Source: Mucilaginibacter sp. MD40 (GTDB lineage Bacteria; Bacteroidota; Bacteroidia; Sphingobacteriales; Sphingobacteriaceae). Taken from it: 64,000 nucleotides of DNA. Shown one piece after another: positions 17,119-25,766 of this stretch (position 1 is its first letter; every line of letters starts with the position of its first letter). Made by a program: the position numbers and the translations under genes. Where the stretch lies: NCBI RefSeq assembly GCF_002288635.1, contig NZ_NRSW01000001.1, positions 2,623,852-2,687,851 of the forward strand, written 5' to 3'. The notes beneath the pieces were generated by a model. It ran no database searches. It saw only the letters and a list, made by a program, of their open reading frames with translations, and was not told the origin of the DNA.

Positions 17119-19900
17119 TCCGGTGAGCACCTACCGCATACAATTTCACAAAGATTTTACCTTTTCGCAGCTGGATGCTATAATTCCTTATCTCAAACAG
17201 TTGGGTGTAAAAACGCTCTATGCATCTCCCATTTTTTCTGCTGTACCAGGCAGTAATCATGGTTACGATGGCACAGACCCGCTTACTATTAACCCGGAAA
17301 TTGGAACCCTTAACGAATTAAGAAACGTCAGCCGTAAATTAAAGGAGGCGGGCATATCCTGGCTGCAGGACATTGTGCCCAATCACATGGCATTCCATCA
17401 CCATAATGAATGGCTCATGGACCTCCTAAAGAATGGCCCTGAATCTAAATACAAAAACTATTTTGACCAAAGCCTTGCAGAAGGCACCTTGTTTCATGGG
17501 CCAATTATGGTACCCTTTTTAGGCGACGATTTACAAACAGTAATTGACAGTGGTGAACTAAAGCTAATTAATAAGGATAATAATTACTTTTTTTCTTACG
17601 CCGATCAGGAGTGGCCAGTGAATAATCACTCGGTTAAAGAACTACAGGTAGAAGATCTTGATGTAATAAATGATAACAAAGAACAACTCCTAAATATAGC
17701 CGCTAAGCAACATTACCGCCTGTGCAGCTGGAAAGAAACCGATGAACAAATTAACTATCGTCGTTTCTTTACGGTCAACAGCCTCATTTGTATTAACATC
17801 CAAAATAAAGAAGTATTTGACCACTTCCATCAGTTCATACACGAGTTAGTAAAAGAAGATATTTTTCAGGGAATCAGGATTGATCATATTGATGGGCTGT
17901 ATGATCCCGATAACTATTTAAAAAGGCTAAGAGAGTTGTTGGGTGAACAGGTTTTTATCGTAGCTGAAAAAATCCTCGCTCATCAAGAAGATCTGCCCGC
18001 CTGGCCCATACAAGGTACTACAGGTTATGATTTCCTGGCCCAGGTAAACAACTTGTTCACAAACACTAAAGCCAAAAAGCCGTTTAGCCGCATTTATGAG
18101 CGTATCACCGGTAATCAGCCGACTATTGATGAGCAGATAAAAGATAAAAAGCGGCTTATACTTACTCATCACATGAATGGTGAGTTAAACAACCTGACAA
18201 ACCTATATATCGAACAGGGACTGGGAAAATCTGAGGATAAGGAACTCATCAAACACGCTATCGAATCGTTTTTAGTAAACTTTCCGGTTTATCGTCATTA
18301 CTATAATCAGTGGCCTCTAAGTTCAGCAGAGCAACAGCAGTTAAACGAGCTGACTAATACCGGTTACGACCTTTTTAGTAATCATGGAAATTTAAATAGC
18401 AACGATAAGTATTTACAATTTTATCAGCGATGCATGCAATTCAGCGGGCCTTTAATGGCTAAAGGTGTTGAAGACACGCTGATGTATACTTACAACCGGT
18501 TTATTGGACACAATGAAGTAGGCGACTCTCCTGCTTTTTTTGGCATCGATACCGATGCTTACCATTTGCTCATGCAAAACCGCAGGCAGAAATGGCCTTC
18601 AGCAATTAATGCTACATCAACACATGATACTAAACGGGGCGAAGATGTACGTGCAAGGCTAAATGTATTAACCTATTTGCATGACGAGTGGCAGGAAAAA
18701 GTTACGGAATGGCAGGCGCTTAACAAGGATTTGAAAACTAAGGGCGCGCCGGATAGCAATGACGAATATTTCATTTATCAAACCCTTATTGGTACTTATC
18801 CTGCACTAAATATAGATACCGAGAACTACGAGGAACGTTTATGTGCCTATTTGGAGAAAGTATTACGCGAAGCTAAAGTACACTCTAGCTGGGCAAATCC
18901 CAATGAGGTATATGAAACTGCCGTAAAAGATTTCGCATCCAAACTACTGGATAACACCAGGCCATTTTGGGAGAGCTTTACAACTTTTTGGAAGAAAGTA
19001 AAAGATTACGGCGTTGTTAATTCTCTTGCCCAACTTGTACTAAAAATGACCTGCCCAGGAACACCTGACATTTACCAGGGGTGCGAATTATGGGACCTCA
19101 GCATGGTTGACCCGGACAACAGGCGACCTGTTGATTATGAATTAAGAAAGCAATACCTGAACAGTGAATACGATATTAATACCCTTTGGGAAAATAGGGA
19201 TACCGGGCAAATCAAGGCCTGGTTACTCGTAAAACTTCTCGAACTAAGGAGCAACTCACCTGACCTGTTCACATATGGTGAGTACAAAGCTCTAAAAGTT
19301 ACAGGTAAGCATGCCGATAAGGTAATGGCTTTTGCAAGAGTGCACGAAAACAAATGGATAATAACGGCTGTGCCACTTTCATTGACACAATTTTCAGAAG
19401 CCGATATCGAAAGCCTTGAAAATCTTGACTGGGATAATACTAAAATACACCTGCCGGATGATGCTCCTTTATTCATGCATCATTTATTAACGGGCTTTAA
19501 AGGGCATATCCGTAAAAATATTAAGCTGAATGAAGTTTTCACTTCCTTGCCCTTAGCTGTTTTAGAACTTACCCAGTCAAACAACCAAAGAAGCGCTGGC
19601 GTACTGTTACATATTACGTCACTCCCATCAGGTTTTGGTGTAGGGGATTTTGGACCGGCGGCAAGAACATTTGCCATGCTTTTAAAAAAGGGCATGCAAC
19701 GATACTGGCAGATATTGCCCTTGAGCCCTGTAACCGCCAGGGACGGATTTTCACCCTATAGTTCCAGCTCCAGCCAGGCAGGCAATATTTCGTTAATAAG
19801 CCCTGAGGATTTGGTTGAAGATGGGTTATTGACTGCTCTTGAATTACAGTTTGTCAAAAAAAGGAAAATGATTGGTTTGACTTATCATCTGCGGAGATAA
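17111..19900 (+). CDS. treY: Maltooligosyl trehalose synthase TreY fused to the start of MalQ; frame closes early
   Basis: TreY isomerises the terminal alpha-1,4 bond of maltodextrins to alpha-1,1. The GH13 signatures are present: STYRIQFHKDFTF at the start, GYDGTDP, GIRIDHIDGLYDP (nucleophile Asp) and SATHDTK-like TSTHDTKRGED. Start preferred at ATG 17111, which overlaps the treZ stop; 17099 is an in-frame alternative. After the TreY C-terminus the frame continues into the first ~100 residues of a 4-alpha-glucanotransferase (GVLLHITSLPSGFGVGDFG). It then hits a stop after an A7 run at 19856-19862. The remainder of MalQ continues in the -1 frame. Confidence 0.9.
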   Translation: MFNPVSTYRIQFHKDFTFSQLDAIIPYLKQLGVKTLYASPIFSAVPGSNHGYDGTDPLTINPEIGTLNELRNVSRKLKEAGISWLQDIVPNHMAFHHHNEWLMDLLKNGPESKYKNYFDQSLAEGTLFHGPIMVPFLGDDLQTVIDSGELKLINKDNNYFFSYADQEWPVNNHSVKELQVEDLDVINDNKEQLLNIAAKQHYRLCSWKETDEQINYRRFFTVNSLICINIQNKEVFDHFHQFIHELVKEDIFQGIRIDHIDGLYDPDNYLKRLRELLGEQVFIVAEKILAHQEDLPAWPIQGTTGYDFLAQVNNLFTNTKAKKPFSRIYERITGNQPTIDEQIKDKKRLILTHHMNGELNNLTNLYIEQGLGKSEDKELIKHAIESFLVNFPVYRHYYNQWPLSSAEQQQLNELTNTGYDLFSNHGNLNSNDKYLQFYQRCMQFSGPLMAKGVEDTLMYTYNRFIGHNEVGDSPAFFGIDTDAYHLLMQNRRQKWPSAINATSTHDTKRGEDVRARLNVLTYLHDEWQEKVTEWQALNKDLKTKGAPDSNDEYFIYQTLIGTYPALNIDTENYEERLCAYLEKVLREAKVHSSWANPNEVYETAVKDFASKLLDNTRPFWESFTTFWKKVKDYGVVNSLAQLVLKMTCPGTPDIYQGCELWDLSMVDPDNRRPVDYELRKQYLNSEYDINTLWENRDTGQIKAWLLVKLLELRSNSPDLFTYGEYKALKVTGKHADKVMAFARVHENKWIITAVPLSLTQFSEADIESLENLDWDNTKIHLPDDAPLFMHHLLTGFKGHIRKNIKLNEVFTSLPLAVLELTQSNNQRSAGVLLHITSLPSGFGVGDFGPAARTFAMLLKKGMQRYWQILPLSPVTARDGFSPYSSSSSQAGNISLISPEDLVEDGLLTALELQFVKKRKMIGLTYHLRR

Positions 19901-21087
19901 TTAAAAAACAACTGCTTGATATAGGCTGGGAAAACTATAAGCTCACTCATACAGAGCTTATGGAAAATGAATTCAAAAACTTTTGCAAAAACGAAGATTG
20001 GTGGCTAATTGACTTCGCCTTGTATTGTTTATTAAAAAAACAATATCATCAGGATGCCTGGAACAAATGGCCCGATGAATATAAATACAGGGAGCCGAAG
20101 GCTTTGGATGAGCTATCGCGAAACCATATTGATGAAATAGAGAAAATAAAATGGCAGCAATTCATATTTAACCGGCAGTGGCTGGCTTTAAAGAGGTACT
20201 GTAATCATTTAGGGATTAAAGTACTTGGCGACCTGCCATTTTATATCAGTTATGACTCGGCTGATGTTTGGGCGAATCCCGACATATTTGAATTGGATAG
20301 TAGCCTCAATATGATTAATGTGTGTGGTGTACCACCCGATTATTTTAATGAGGATGGCCAGCGTTGGGGCATGCCGATTTATGATTGGGATAAATTAAAG
20401 CAAAACAATTACAACTGGTGGGTTAAGCGTATCCAAAAAAATCTCATATGGTATGATGTACTACGGCTTGATCACTTCCGGGCATTTGCTGCTTACTGGA
20501 GTATCCCCGCCGAAGAATCCACAGCAAGGAATGGTAAATGGGTAAAAGGCCCGGGTGATGATTTATTTAAAGTATTAAGTTTAAATTTCCCTGATATGCC
20601 TTTTGTAGCAGAAGATCTGGGTGAAATTGATGAACCTGTACATACATTAGCCAACAAGTACCATTTACCAGGCATGAAAGTTTTACAATTTGCTTTTGGG
20701 GAAGATGTTGCCGATTCACCGCACATTAACCATCATCACTCACAAAACTCATTTGCTTATACAGGTACGCATGATAATAATACCATATTGGGCTGGTACC
20801 GACATGATGCGGATAAAACATCAATTAAAAATCTAAAGAAGTATACTGGTATCAAAAAGATCAATGAAAATAATATCGGCAACATCATGATACGCCAGGC
20901 TTTTTCGTCAGTTTCAGATACCGTTATTATTCCCTTACAAGATTGGCTTGGATTAGATGAAAAAGCCCGTATGAATACCCCGGCTACTGAAGCAGATAAC
21001 TGGACATGGCAGTTAACATCAGACCAAATGATAGCTATCCCGTATAAGCATATGAGGAAGTTCGCTACTTTATTTGGCCGTGCATAA
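19861..21087 (+). pseudogene. malQ: 3' part of the TreY::MalQ fusion (4-alpha-glucanotransferase), out of frame
   Basis: 408 codons that continue MalQ in the -1 frame relative to treY. Reading resumes as KENDWFDLSSAEIIKKQLL directly after the A7 run and keeps the family motifs DLPFYISYDSADVWANP, LRLDHFRAFAAYW (nucleophile Asp), VAEDLGEID and YTGTHDNNT. MalQ transfers maltodextrin segments and would work with TreY/TreZ. One extra A at 19856-19862 restores a single ~1325-residue TreY-MalQ protein. The first internal ATG is at 19960, too late for an intact enzyme on its own. Sequencing error, true mutation and slippage are all possible. Confidence 0.8.
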
Positions 21088-21186
21088 GTAATAATTTGAC
21101 GTATTCAAGGTGTACACTTGTCGTTTTGTACCTGCATGCAGTTGATGTGTAATATTTAGATTCGTTTTCATTCTAAAGCTAATATC

Positions 21187-21660
21187 ATGAAGAAAATTAC
21201 GCCTTTTTTATGGTTCAATAACGATTTGCAGGAGGCAATAGAGTTTTATAAATCTGTCTTCAAGAATATTACCATTACTCAAACCAATACCTACCCCGAA
21301 GGTGGGCCCGAACCTGCTGGAAAATTAATGACGGCTTCATTTGTTATTGAAGGTCAGGAATTTGTAGCGCTTAACTGCACATCTGGATTCACATTTAATG
21401 AGTCCATCTCATTTGTAATTAATTGCGATACACAGGAAGAAATTGATCATTACTGGGAGGAGCTTTCCAAAGGCGGCCAAACATCCTATTGCGGTTGGTT
21501 AAAAGATAGGTTTGGCTTGTCGTGGCAAGTAGTACCTTCCATTATGGGTAAGCTCTACAGCGATCCGGATAAACAAAAAACCGCCCGTGTAATGCAGTCC
21601 ATGATGCAGATGAGCAAATTTGATATAGCAACCTTAATGGCTGCCTACAATGGTGACTAA
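21187..21660 (+). CDS. VOC-superfamily protein, PhnB-like
   Basis: 157-residue cytoplasmic protein of the glyoxalase/VOC fold, PhnB or '3-demethylubiquinone methyltransferase-like' subgroup. It starts ITPFLWFNNDLQEAIEFYKS and has GGPEPAGKLMTASFVIEGQE and YCGWLKDRFGLSWQVVPS. Members are metal-binding or DNA-binding-like VOC proteins of mostly unknown function. It stands alone between the trehalose operon and a convergent small gene, ending at a shared terminator. Confidence 0.88.
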   Translation: MKKITPFLWFNNDLQEAIEFYKSVFKNITITQTNTYPEGGPEPAGKLMTASFVIEGQEFVALNCTSGFTFNESISFVINCDTQEEIDHYWEELSKGGQTSYCGWLKDRFGLSWQVVPSIMGKLYSDPDKQKTARVMQSMMQMSKFDIATLMAAYNGD

Positions 21661-21664
21661 AAAA

Positions 21665-21709
21665 TTTATTAAGTAAAAAGGCGGTATGACCGCCTTTTTA
21701 CTTAATAAA
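21665..21709. terminator. Bidirectional terminator
   Basis: Near-perfect long inverted repeat: TTTATTAAGTAAAAAGGCGG and its complement around the loop TATGA. It separates the VOC gene from the convergent small gene, whose last codons overlap the end of the hairpin. A and T runs flank both sides, so it can work in either direction. Confidence 0.9.
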
Positions 21710-22012
21710 TTAATAAACCGCGTCAGGCGCTTTATAATCAAATATAAAATCTACAATTTTTTTAAGTTCGGGTATTTTCAATTTAGTACCCTTATATTCC
21801 CATTTTTCTTTTTCCTTGTCAATATTTATTTCTCCCAGGAAGTTAGGATCGTTTTCGTCCATAGGCTCATTGGGAATATCCTTGTGGATAAACTTATTCA
21901 AAAATCGTGAAGAGAAAATTTTGTATAGGCCGCTGCCCCATACACCTCTTTCAGATACAATTTCCACGTGTTTTTCGGGTTCGTTTCCTGTAACAAGTTT
22001 TAAGATTACCAT
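21710..22012 (-). CDS. Small hypothetical protein
   Basis: 100-residue charged cytoplasmic protein that I do not recognise. It has no signal peptide or membrane segment and contains KWEYKGTKLKIPELKKIVDF near the C-terminus. It is supported as a real gene by a full-length frame bounded by a good terminator, a regular start region after about 195 bases of A/T-rich intergenic DNA, and even amino-acid composition. No partner gene is apparent. Confidence 0.65.
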   Translation of the reverse strand: MVILKLVTGNEPEKHVEIVSERGVWGSGLYKIFSSRFLNKFIHKDIPNEPMDENDPNFLGEINIDKEKEKWEYKGTKLKIPELKKIVDFIFDYKAPDAVY

Positions 22013-22207
22013 ATCGTCTAAATTATATTATTATGACAAAATTTTAAAGCGGTTGTTTGTTTTTTGTGACATTTATAGCGCTTTTCCTTTTAGATATTTT
22101 ACACCGGCATATTAAAATTTGTACATCATAGTCGCCTTACAGCGAATGTATTTTAATACCTTTGGGTTCCCCTACTTATTGCTGCATGCCCCTAAGAAAC
22201 TGTTAAC

Positions 22208-24190
22208 GTGAATAACAACACGCTATTATTTAAGCTTCAACATAAAATTCTCATATGCCTGTTTATTGTAACAGGAGTAACTTATGCTTTAGCTTTTGGG
22301 CAGGTAAAAAAACAGGAGAATACTGATAGCATTGAGTATTATAATAAGCTTGTTTTACAGTACCGCTATAAAAACCCAGACTCGGCTACCTTTTACGCCA
22401 ATTTAGGCCTTGCTATGGCCCGCAAGCAACATAACTATGCTGGTGAAGCAAAGATGCTTAATCAGTTGGGGATGATTGATGACAATGTGGGCGACTTTGA
22501 ATCATCCCGAAAAAAATATCTTAGCGCTTACTCCCTCTATAAAAAAATTAACGATACCAAGGGTATGGCCACAGAGAATATACGCCTGGGAGTTGTCGAA
22601 ATGAGGAAGGGTGTGTATGATAAATCTATCGACTATTTTTTGCAAGCCTTGCAACTTAGTCAGCGCAACGGCAACAAGTTTGGCCAAATGGAGGGTTACA
22701 TTACTCTTGGTGAAGCCTTTGCCGGACAAAAGAAATATGACAGGGCTATAGAATATTACCGTATTGCTGAAAGGTTAAACCAGCAGATTCCTTTCTCAAA
22801 CCTGTCGTTAAACTTATACAATGATATCGCCATAGCCTATCGTGAAACTGGCAGACTCAAAGAAGCTATCCCCTATCTTGTAAAAGGAATACAAAAAAGC
22901 GAGGTGCCTCAATATCAGGGGTTAAACATTACGCTTATTAATACCCTCGCTTCAGTTTATGCTAAGGCTGGGGACACTACCTCTTCAATTAAACTGCAGA
23001 AATCAGCGCTTGAAAAAGCTAAGAAGATCAATAACTATATCAGGCAGATCCAGATTTTAACGGGCTTAGCTACAACCTATCAACGGAGCAACCTGTCGCA
23101 ATCATTATATTACTGGCAACAGGCATTTATACTATCTGACAGCCGCAAGGCATACAAGGAGCAAATAGATGAATTAAATGCTATGGCAGACATCTATAGT
23201 AAACAAAAAAACTACAAGGCGGCTTACGAAGCACGTGATAAACAATATAAAATTGCCGACGAGTTTTTCTATAAGAAAATGAGCAAACAGATCATCAGTC
23301 TGCAAAATGCTTATGAACTTAACCAGTATAAAGTACGTGAACAGCAATTCAGGTACGAGGAAAACCGGCGCATATTCAGGCAGAGGGTGTCATACGGCGT
23401 TATTGTAACTGTACTTATCATTTTAGGTATAGTGATCTTCTACTATTTCAGGATGCGCAAACTTAACCTCATGCTGCATCATATTAATGAAGAATTACAG
23501 GATCTTAATACGGTTAAAGACAAGTTGTTCTCTATACTGGGGCATGATTTGAGGTCGCCGTTTGTATCTGTCATCAACATGGTTGAAATAATTGATGACG
23601 ATGAACTGGAACCCGAACAACGAAAAGCCCTGCTTAACCAATTGCAAAAAACCACCAAGGTATCGTTGGAAACCCTTGATAATTTATTGCGATGGGGCCA
23701 AAAGCAAATAAAAGGAACCCCCATACACCCATCGGCGTTTAATGCTCGTTTGGTTATTAGTAAAGTAACCGATTTCCTGCTTGATGTTGCCGCTAACAAG
23801 CACATCACTATTGAAAACCAGGTAAGTGAACAAACCGGTATTTATGCTGATGCCGACCATTTTGAGTTTATTATACGCAACCTGGTATCTAATGCCATTA
23901 AATTCAGTAATGTAAATGGTAAAGTGGTTATTACCGCCGAACAAAAAAATGGGGAAGTTGCCGTTACCGTAAAAGATAATGGTGTAGGCATTGCTCCTGA
24001 AAAACTTGCCGATATTTTAGATAGCACCAACGTTAGCACACGCGGTACAAGTAATGAAAAAGGTACCGGTTTGGGTTTGCTGTTATGTAAAGAATTCGCT
24101 GAACTCAATGGAGGACGGATTAGCGTAGAAAGTAAGATTGGAGAAGGTTCGGCGTTTACCGTTATCCTAAAAGAAAATAAGACATTTTAA
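22208..24190 (+). CDS. TPR-containing membrane sensor histidine kinase
   Basis: 660-residue hybrid of an exported TPR sensor and a histidine kinase. A signal/anchor segment (residues about 13-31) precedes six or so tetratricopeptide repeats (residues ~45-350), a coiled stretch, and one transmembrane helix at 396-415. The kinase core follows: phospho-acceptor H446 in SILGHDLRSPF, N-box N562 in RNLVSNAIKFS, G1 D590-G594 in KDNGVGIAP and G2 at GTGLGLLLCKE. This architecture is frequent in Bacteroidota. No response regulator gene is adjacent, so it is an orphan kinase. Confidence 0.93.
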   Translation: MNNNTLLFKLQHKILICLFIVTGVTYALAFGQVKKQENTDSIEYYNKLVLQYRYKNPDSATFYANLGLAMARKQHNYAGEAKMLNQLGMIDDNVGDFESSRKKYLSAYSLYKKINDTKGMATENIRLGVVEMRKGVYDKSIDYFLQALQLSQRNGNKFGQMEGYITLGEAFAGQKKYDRAIEYYRIAERLNQQIPFSNLSLNLYNDIAIAYRETGRLKEAIPYLVKGIQKSEVPQYQGLNITLINTLASVYAKAGDTTSSIKLQKSALEKAKKINNYIRQIQILTGLATTYQRSNLSQSLYYWQQAFILSDSRKAYKEQIDELNAMADIYSKQKNYKAAYEARDKQYKIADEFFYKKMSKQIISLQNAYELNQYKVREQQFRYEENRRIFRQRVSYGVIVTVLIILGIVIFYYFRMRKLNLMLHHINEELQDLNTVKDKLFSILGHDLRSPFVSVINMVEIIDDDELEPEQRKALLNQLQKTTKVSLETLDNLLRWGQKQIKGTPIHPSAFNARLVISKVTDFLLDVAANKHITIENQVSEQTGIYADADHFEFIIRNLVSNAIKFSNVNGKVVITAEQKNGEVAVTVKDNGVGIAPEKLADILDSTNVSTRGTSNEKGTGLGLLLCKEFAELNGGRISVESKIGEGSAFTVILKENKTF

Positions 24191-24237
24191 AGGCATTTTC
24201 CGGCCAACACTATCAGCATTTTGTTTGTTTACCGTAT

Positions 24238-24660
24238 ATGAGAATATTTCAGCAACTGGTTTCACTTGCACCGCGCCAGCGGGGTTTTCATATCATCACC
24301 AATGAAGTATTGCATGCATTGCCTCAGATAGGTGAAATAAAAGTGGGTATTCTACAGGTTTTTATACAGCATACTTCGGCTTCATTATGCATTAATGAAA
24401 ACGCCGATCCTACCGTGAGGCAGGATTTTGAAATGTACTTTAACAAAGCGGTGCCTGAAAATGACCCTGATTATTTGCATGACTACGAAGGCGATGATGA
24501 TATGCCTGCGCATTTAAAAGCAGCCATGCTGGGAAGTTCAGTATCGATACCTATACATAATGGCCAACTCGCGCTGGGAACCTGGCAAGGAATCTATCTC
24601 TGCGAACACCGTAACCGTGGTGGCAGCCGCAACCTGGTGATCACCGCATGGGGCGAGTAA
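24238..24660 (+). CDS. YjbQ family secondary thiamine-phosphate synthase
   Basis: 140-residue cytoplasmic protein of the UPF0047/YjbQ family. Signatures are GILQVFIQHTSASLCINENADP and DYEGDDDMPAHLKAAMLG followed by GTWQGIYLCEHRNRGG. Family members show weak thiamine-phosphate synthase activity; the conserved His/Glu residues suggest metal-dependent chemistry whose physiological role is unsettled. It follows the histidine kinase after 47 bp and may be co-transcribed. Confidence 0.88.
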   Translation: MRIFQQLVSLAPRQRGFHIITNEVLHALPQIGEIKVGILQVFIQHTSASLCINENADPTVRQDFEMYFNKAVPENDPDYLHDYEGDDDMPAHLKAAMLGSSVSIPIHNGQLALGTWQGIYLCEHRNRGGSRNLVITAWGE

Positions 24661-24692
24661 ATTTCACAGCTGCCTACCACTAAATGCGTTCT

Positions 24693-25763
24693 TCACCACT
24701 TAAATGTCCTTTTTATATAGGCGATAAGGTCATCAGCCATTGCATTTTGTTCTTTCACACTTGGGTGACCGGGTGTGTTTTTGTAGGCAAAAAAGTGGGT
24801 GTAAATATTGGTATCGTTTAGCGCATCAACAGCTTCCTGGATATACACTGGCCAGGGCGAACCTGCTTGTGTAGCATCCATAGAACCAAGCGCACAAATT
24901 ATTTTGGCTTCGGGATATTTACTTCTGATATTTTTTACAAACTCCCGGTATCGACTGATGATGAATTGCGGTGTGGGTGAGTTATTGCCAAACACTTTTT
25001 TAAATTGTTCATGATCTTTTGCTTTAACCAGCCATGAATCGTTCTGAAACAAGTTAATGACTACTATCTCGGGCGTAAACTTGTTAAAATCCCATCGGGT
25101 AGTGTCGTGAGCATAAGCCCTGTCATAAATATCAGGCATCACGTAGTCAAACCAACTAATAGTTATACCTATACCGCTTTTAGCTATGCAGTGCATATCG
25201 GCATTAAAATACCTGGCTGTAACATTAGCATAGCTGGCAAAACCATTTTCAAAATCGTTATCACCTCTATCCTTACCTGTTGTATCCTCATCAGCCATGC
25301 CGCAGGTTATTGAATCGCCATAGTATTCGATACGATGTTTAAAAACCGGCGGCGGCAATAATTGCCCGTCAACACTTAAAGAAAATATCCATGTACGTCC
25401 CCAATCGTATTCAGTACGCTTAAACAGCTGTAGCTGATGCTTTCCTTTTGACAAACCCGATGCTAAGGTATATTCTTTTTCCCCCTGAGCCGGTTTCAAA
25501 ACGTTAGCTACTTTTCCGTCTATCACCACATTATAATAATTCAGGCCTTTTTCGTCGTTGAGTGTTGCTTTAACGGCTGTTCCTTTGAAATTAATAATAA
25601 CGGATGCTCCTGTCCATGACAATTCTGCCGCAGTATCACGCAGGGGTACACGGCCCATATAAAATATCTTAGGGTTATTAAAATCAACTGTCTCCTGGGC
25701 ACAACAAATGGCGCTAATGAAACAGTTAAACACAAGTAACAAACATCCTATTTTTTTCATCAT
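24693..25763 (-). CDS. Exported CE2-type SGNH esterase
   Basis: 356-residue exported hydrolase. The signal peptide is about 22 residues (LLLVFNCFISAICCAQ). An N-terminal jelly-roll domain (VPLRDTAAELSWTGASVIINF to TWIFSLSVDG) precedes an SGNH/GDSL domain with nucleophile Ser in RIEYYGDSITCG and the C-terminal His in NTPGHPSVKEQNAMADDL. This domain order is that of carbohydrate esterase family 2 deacetylases acting on acetylated polysaccharides such as xylan or mannan. It precedes no polysaccharide-utilisation genes; mutS2 lies upstream on the same strand, 3 bp away. Confidence 0.88.
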   Translation of the reverse strand: MMKKIGCLLLVFNCFISAICCAQETVDFNNPKIFYMGRVPLRDTAAELSWTGASVIINFKGTAVKATLNDEKGLNYYNVVIDGKVANVLKPAQGEKEYTLASGLSKGKHQLQLFKRTEYDWGRTWIFSLSVDGQLLPPPVFKHRIEYYGDSITCGMADEDTTGKDRGDNDFENGFASYANVTARYFNADMHCIAKSGIGITISWFDYVMPDIYDRAYAHDTTRWDFNKFTPEIVVINLFQNDSWLVKAKDHEQFKKVFGNNSPTPQFIISRYREFVKNIRSKYPEAKIICALGSMDATQAGSPWPVYIQEAVDALNDTNIYTHFFAYKNTPGHPSVKEQNAMADDLIAYIKRTFKW

Positions 25764-25766
25764 TTG

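Noticed and set aside
19856..19864. Canonical -1 programmed frameshift heptamer (A AAA AAG)
   Set aside because: In the reading frame used, the run reads C-AAA-AAA-G, so the P-site tRNA would re-pair with CAA. A standard X XXY YYZ site is not met and no downstream stem-loop was obvious. Kept only as one possible explanation.
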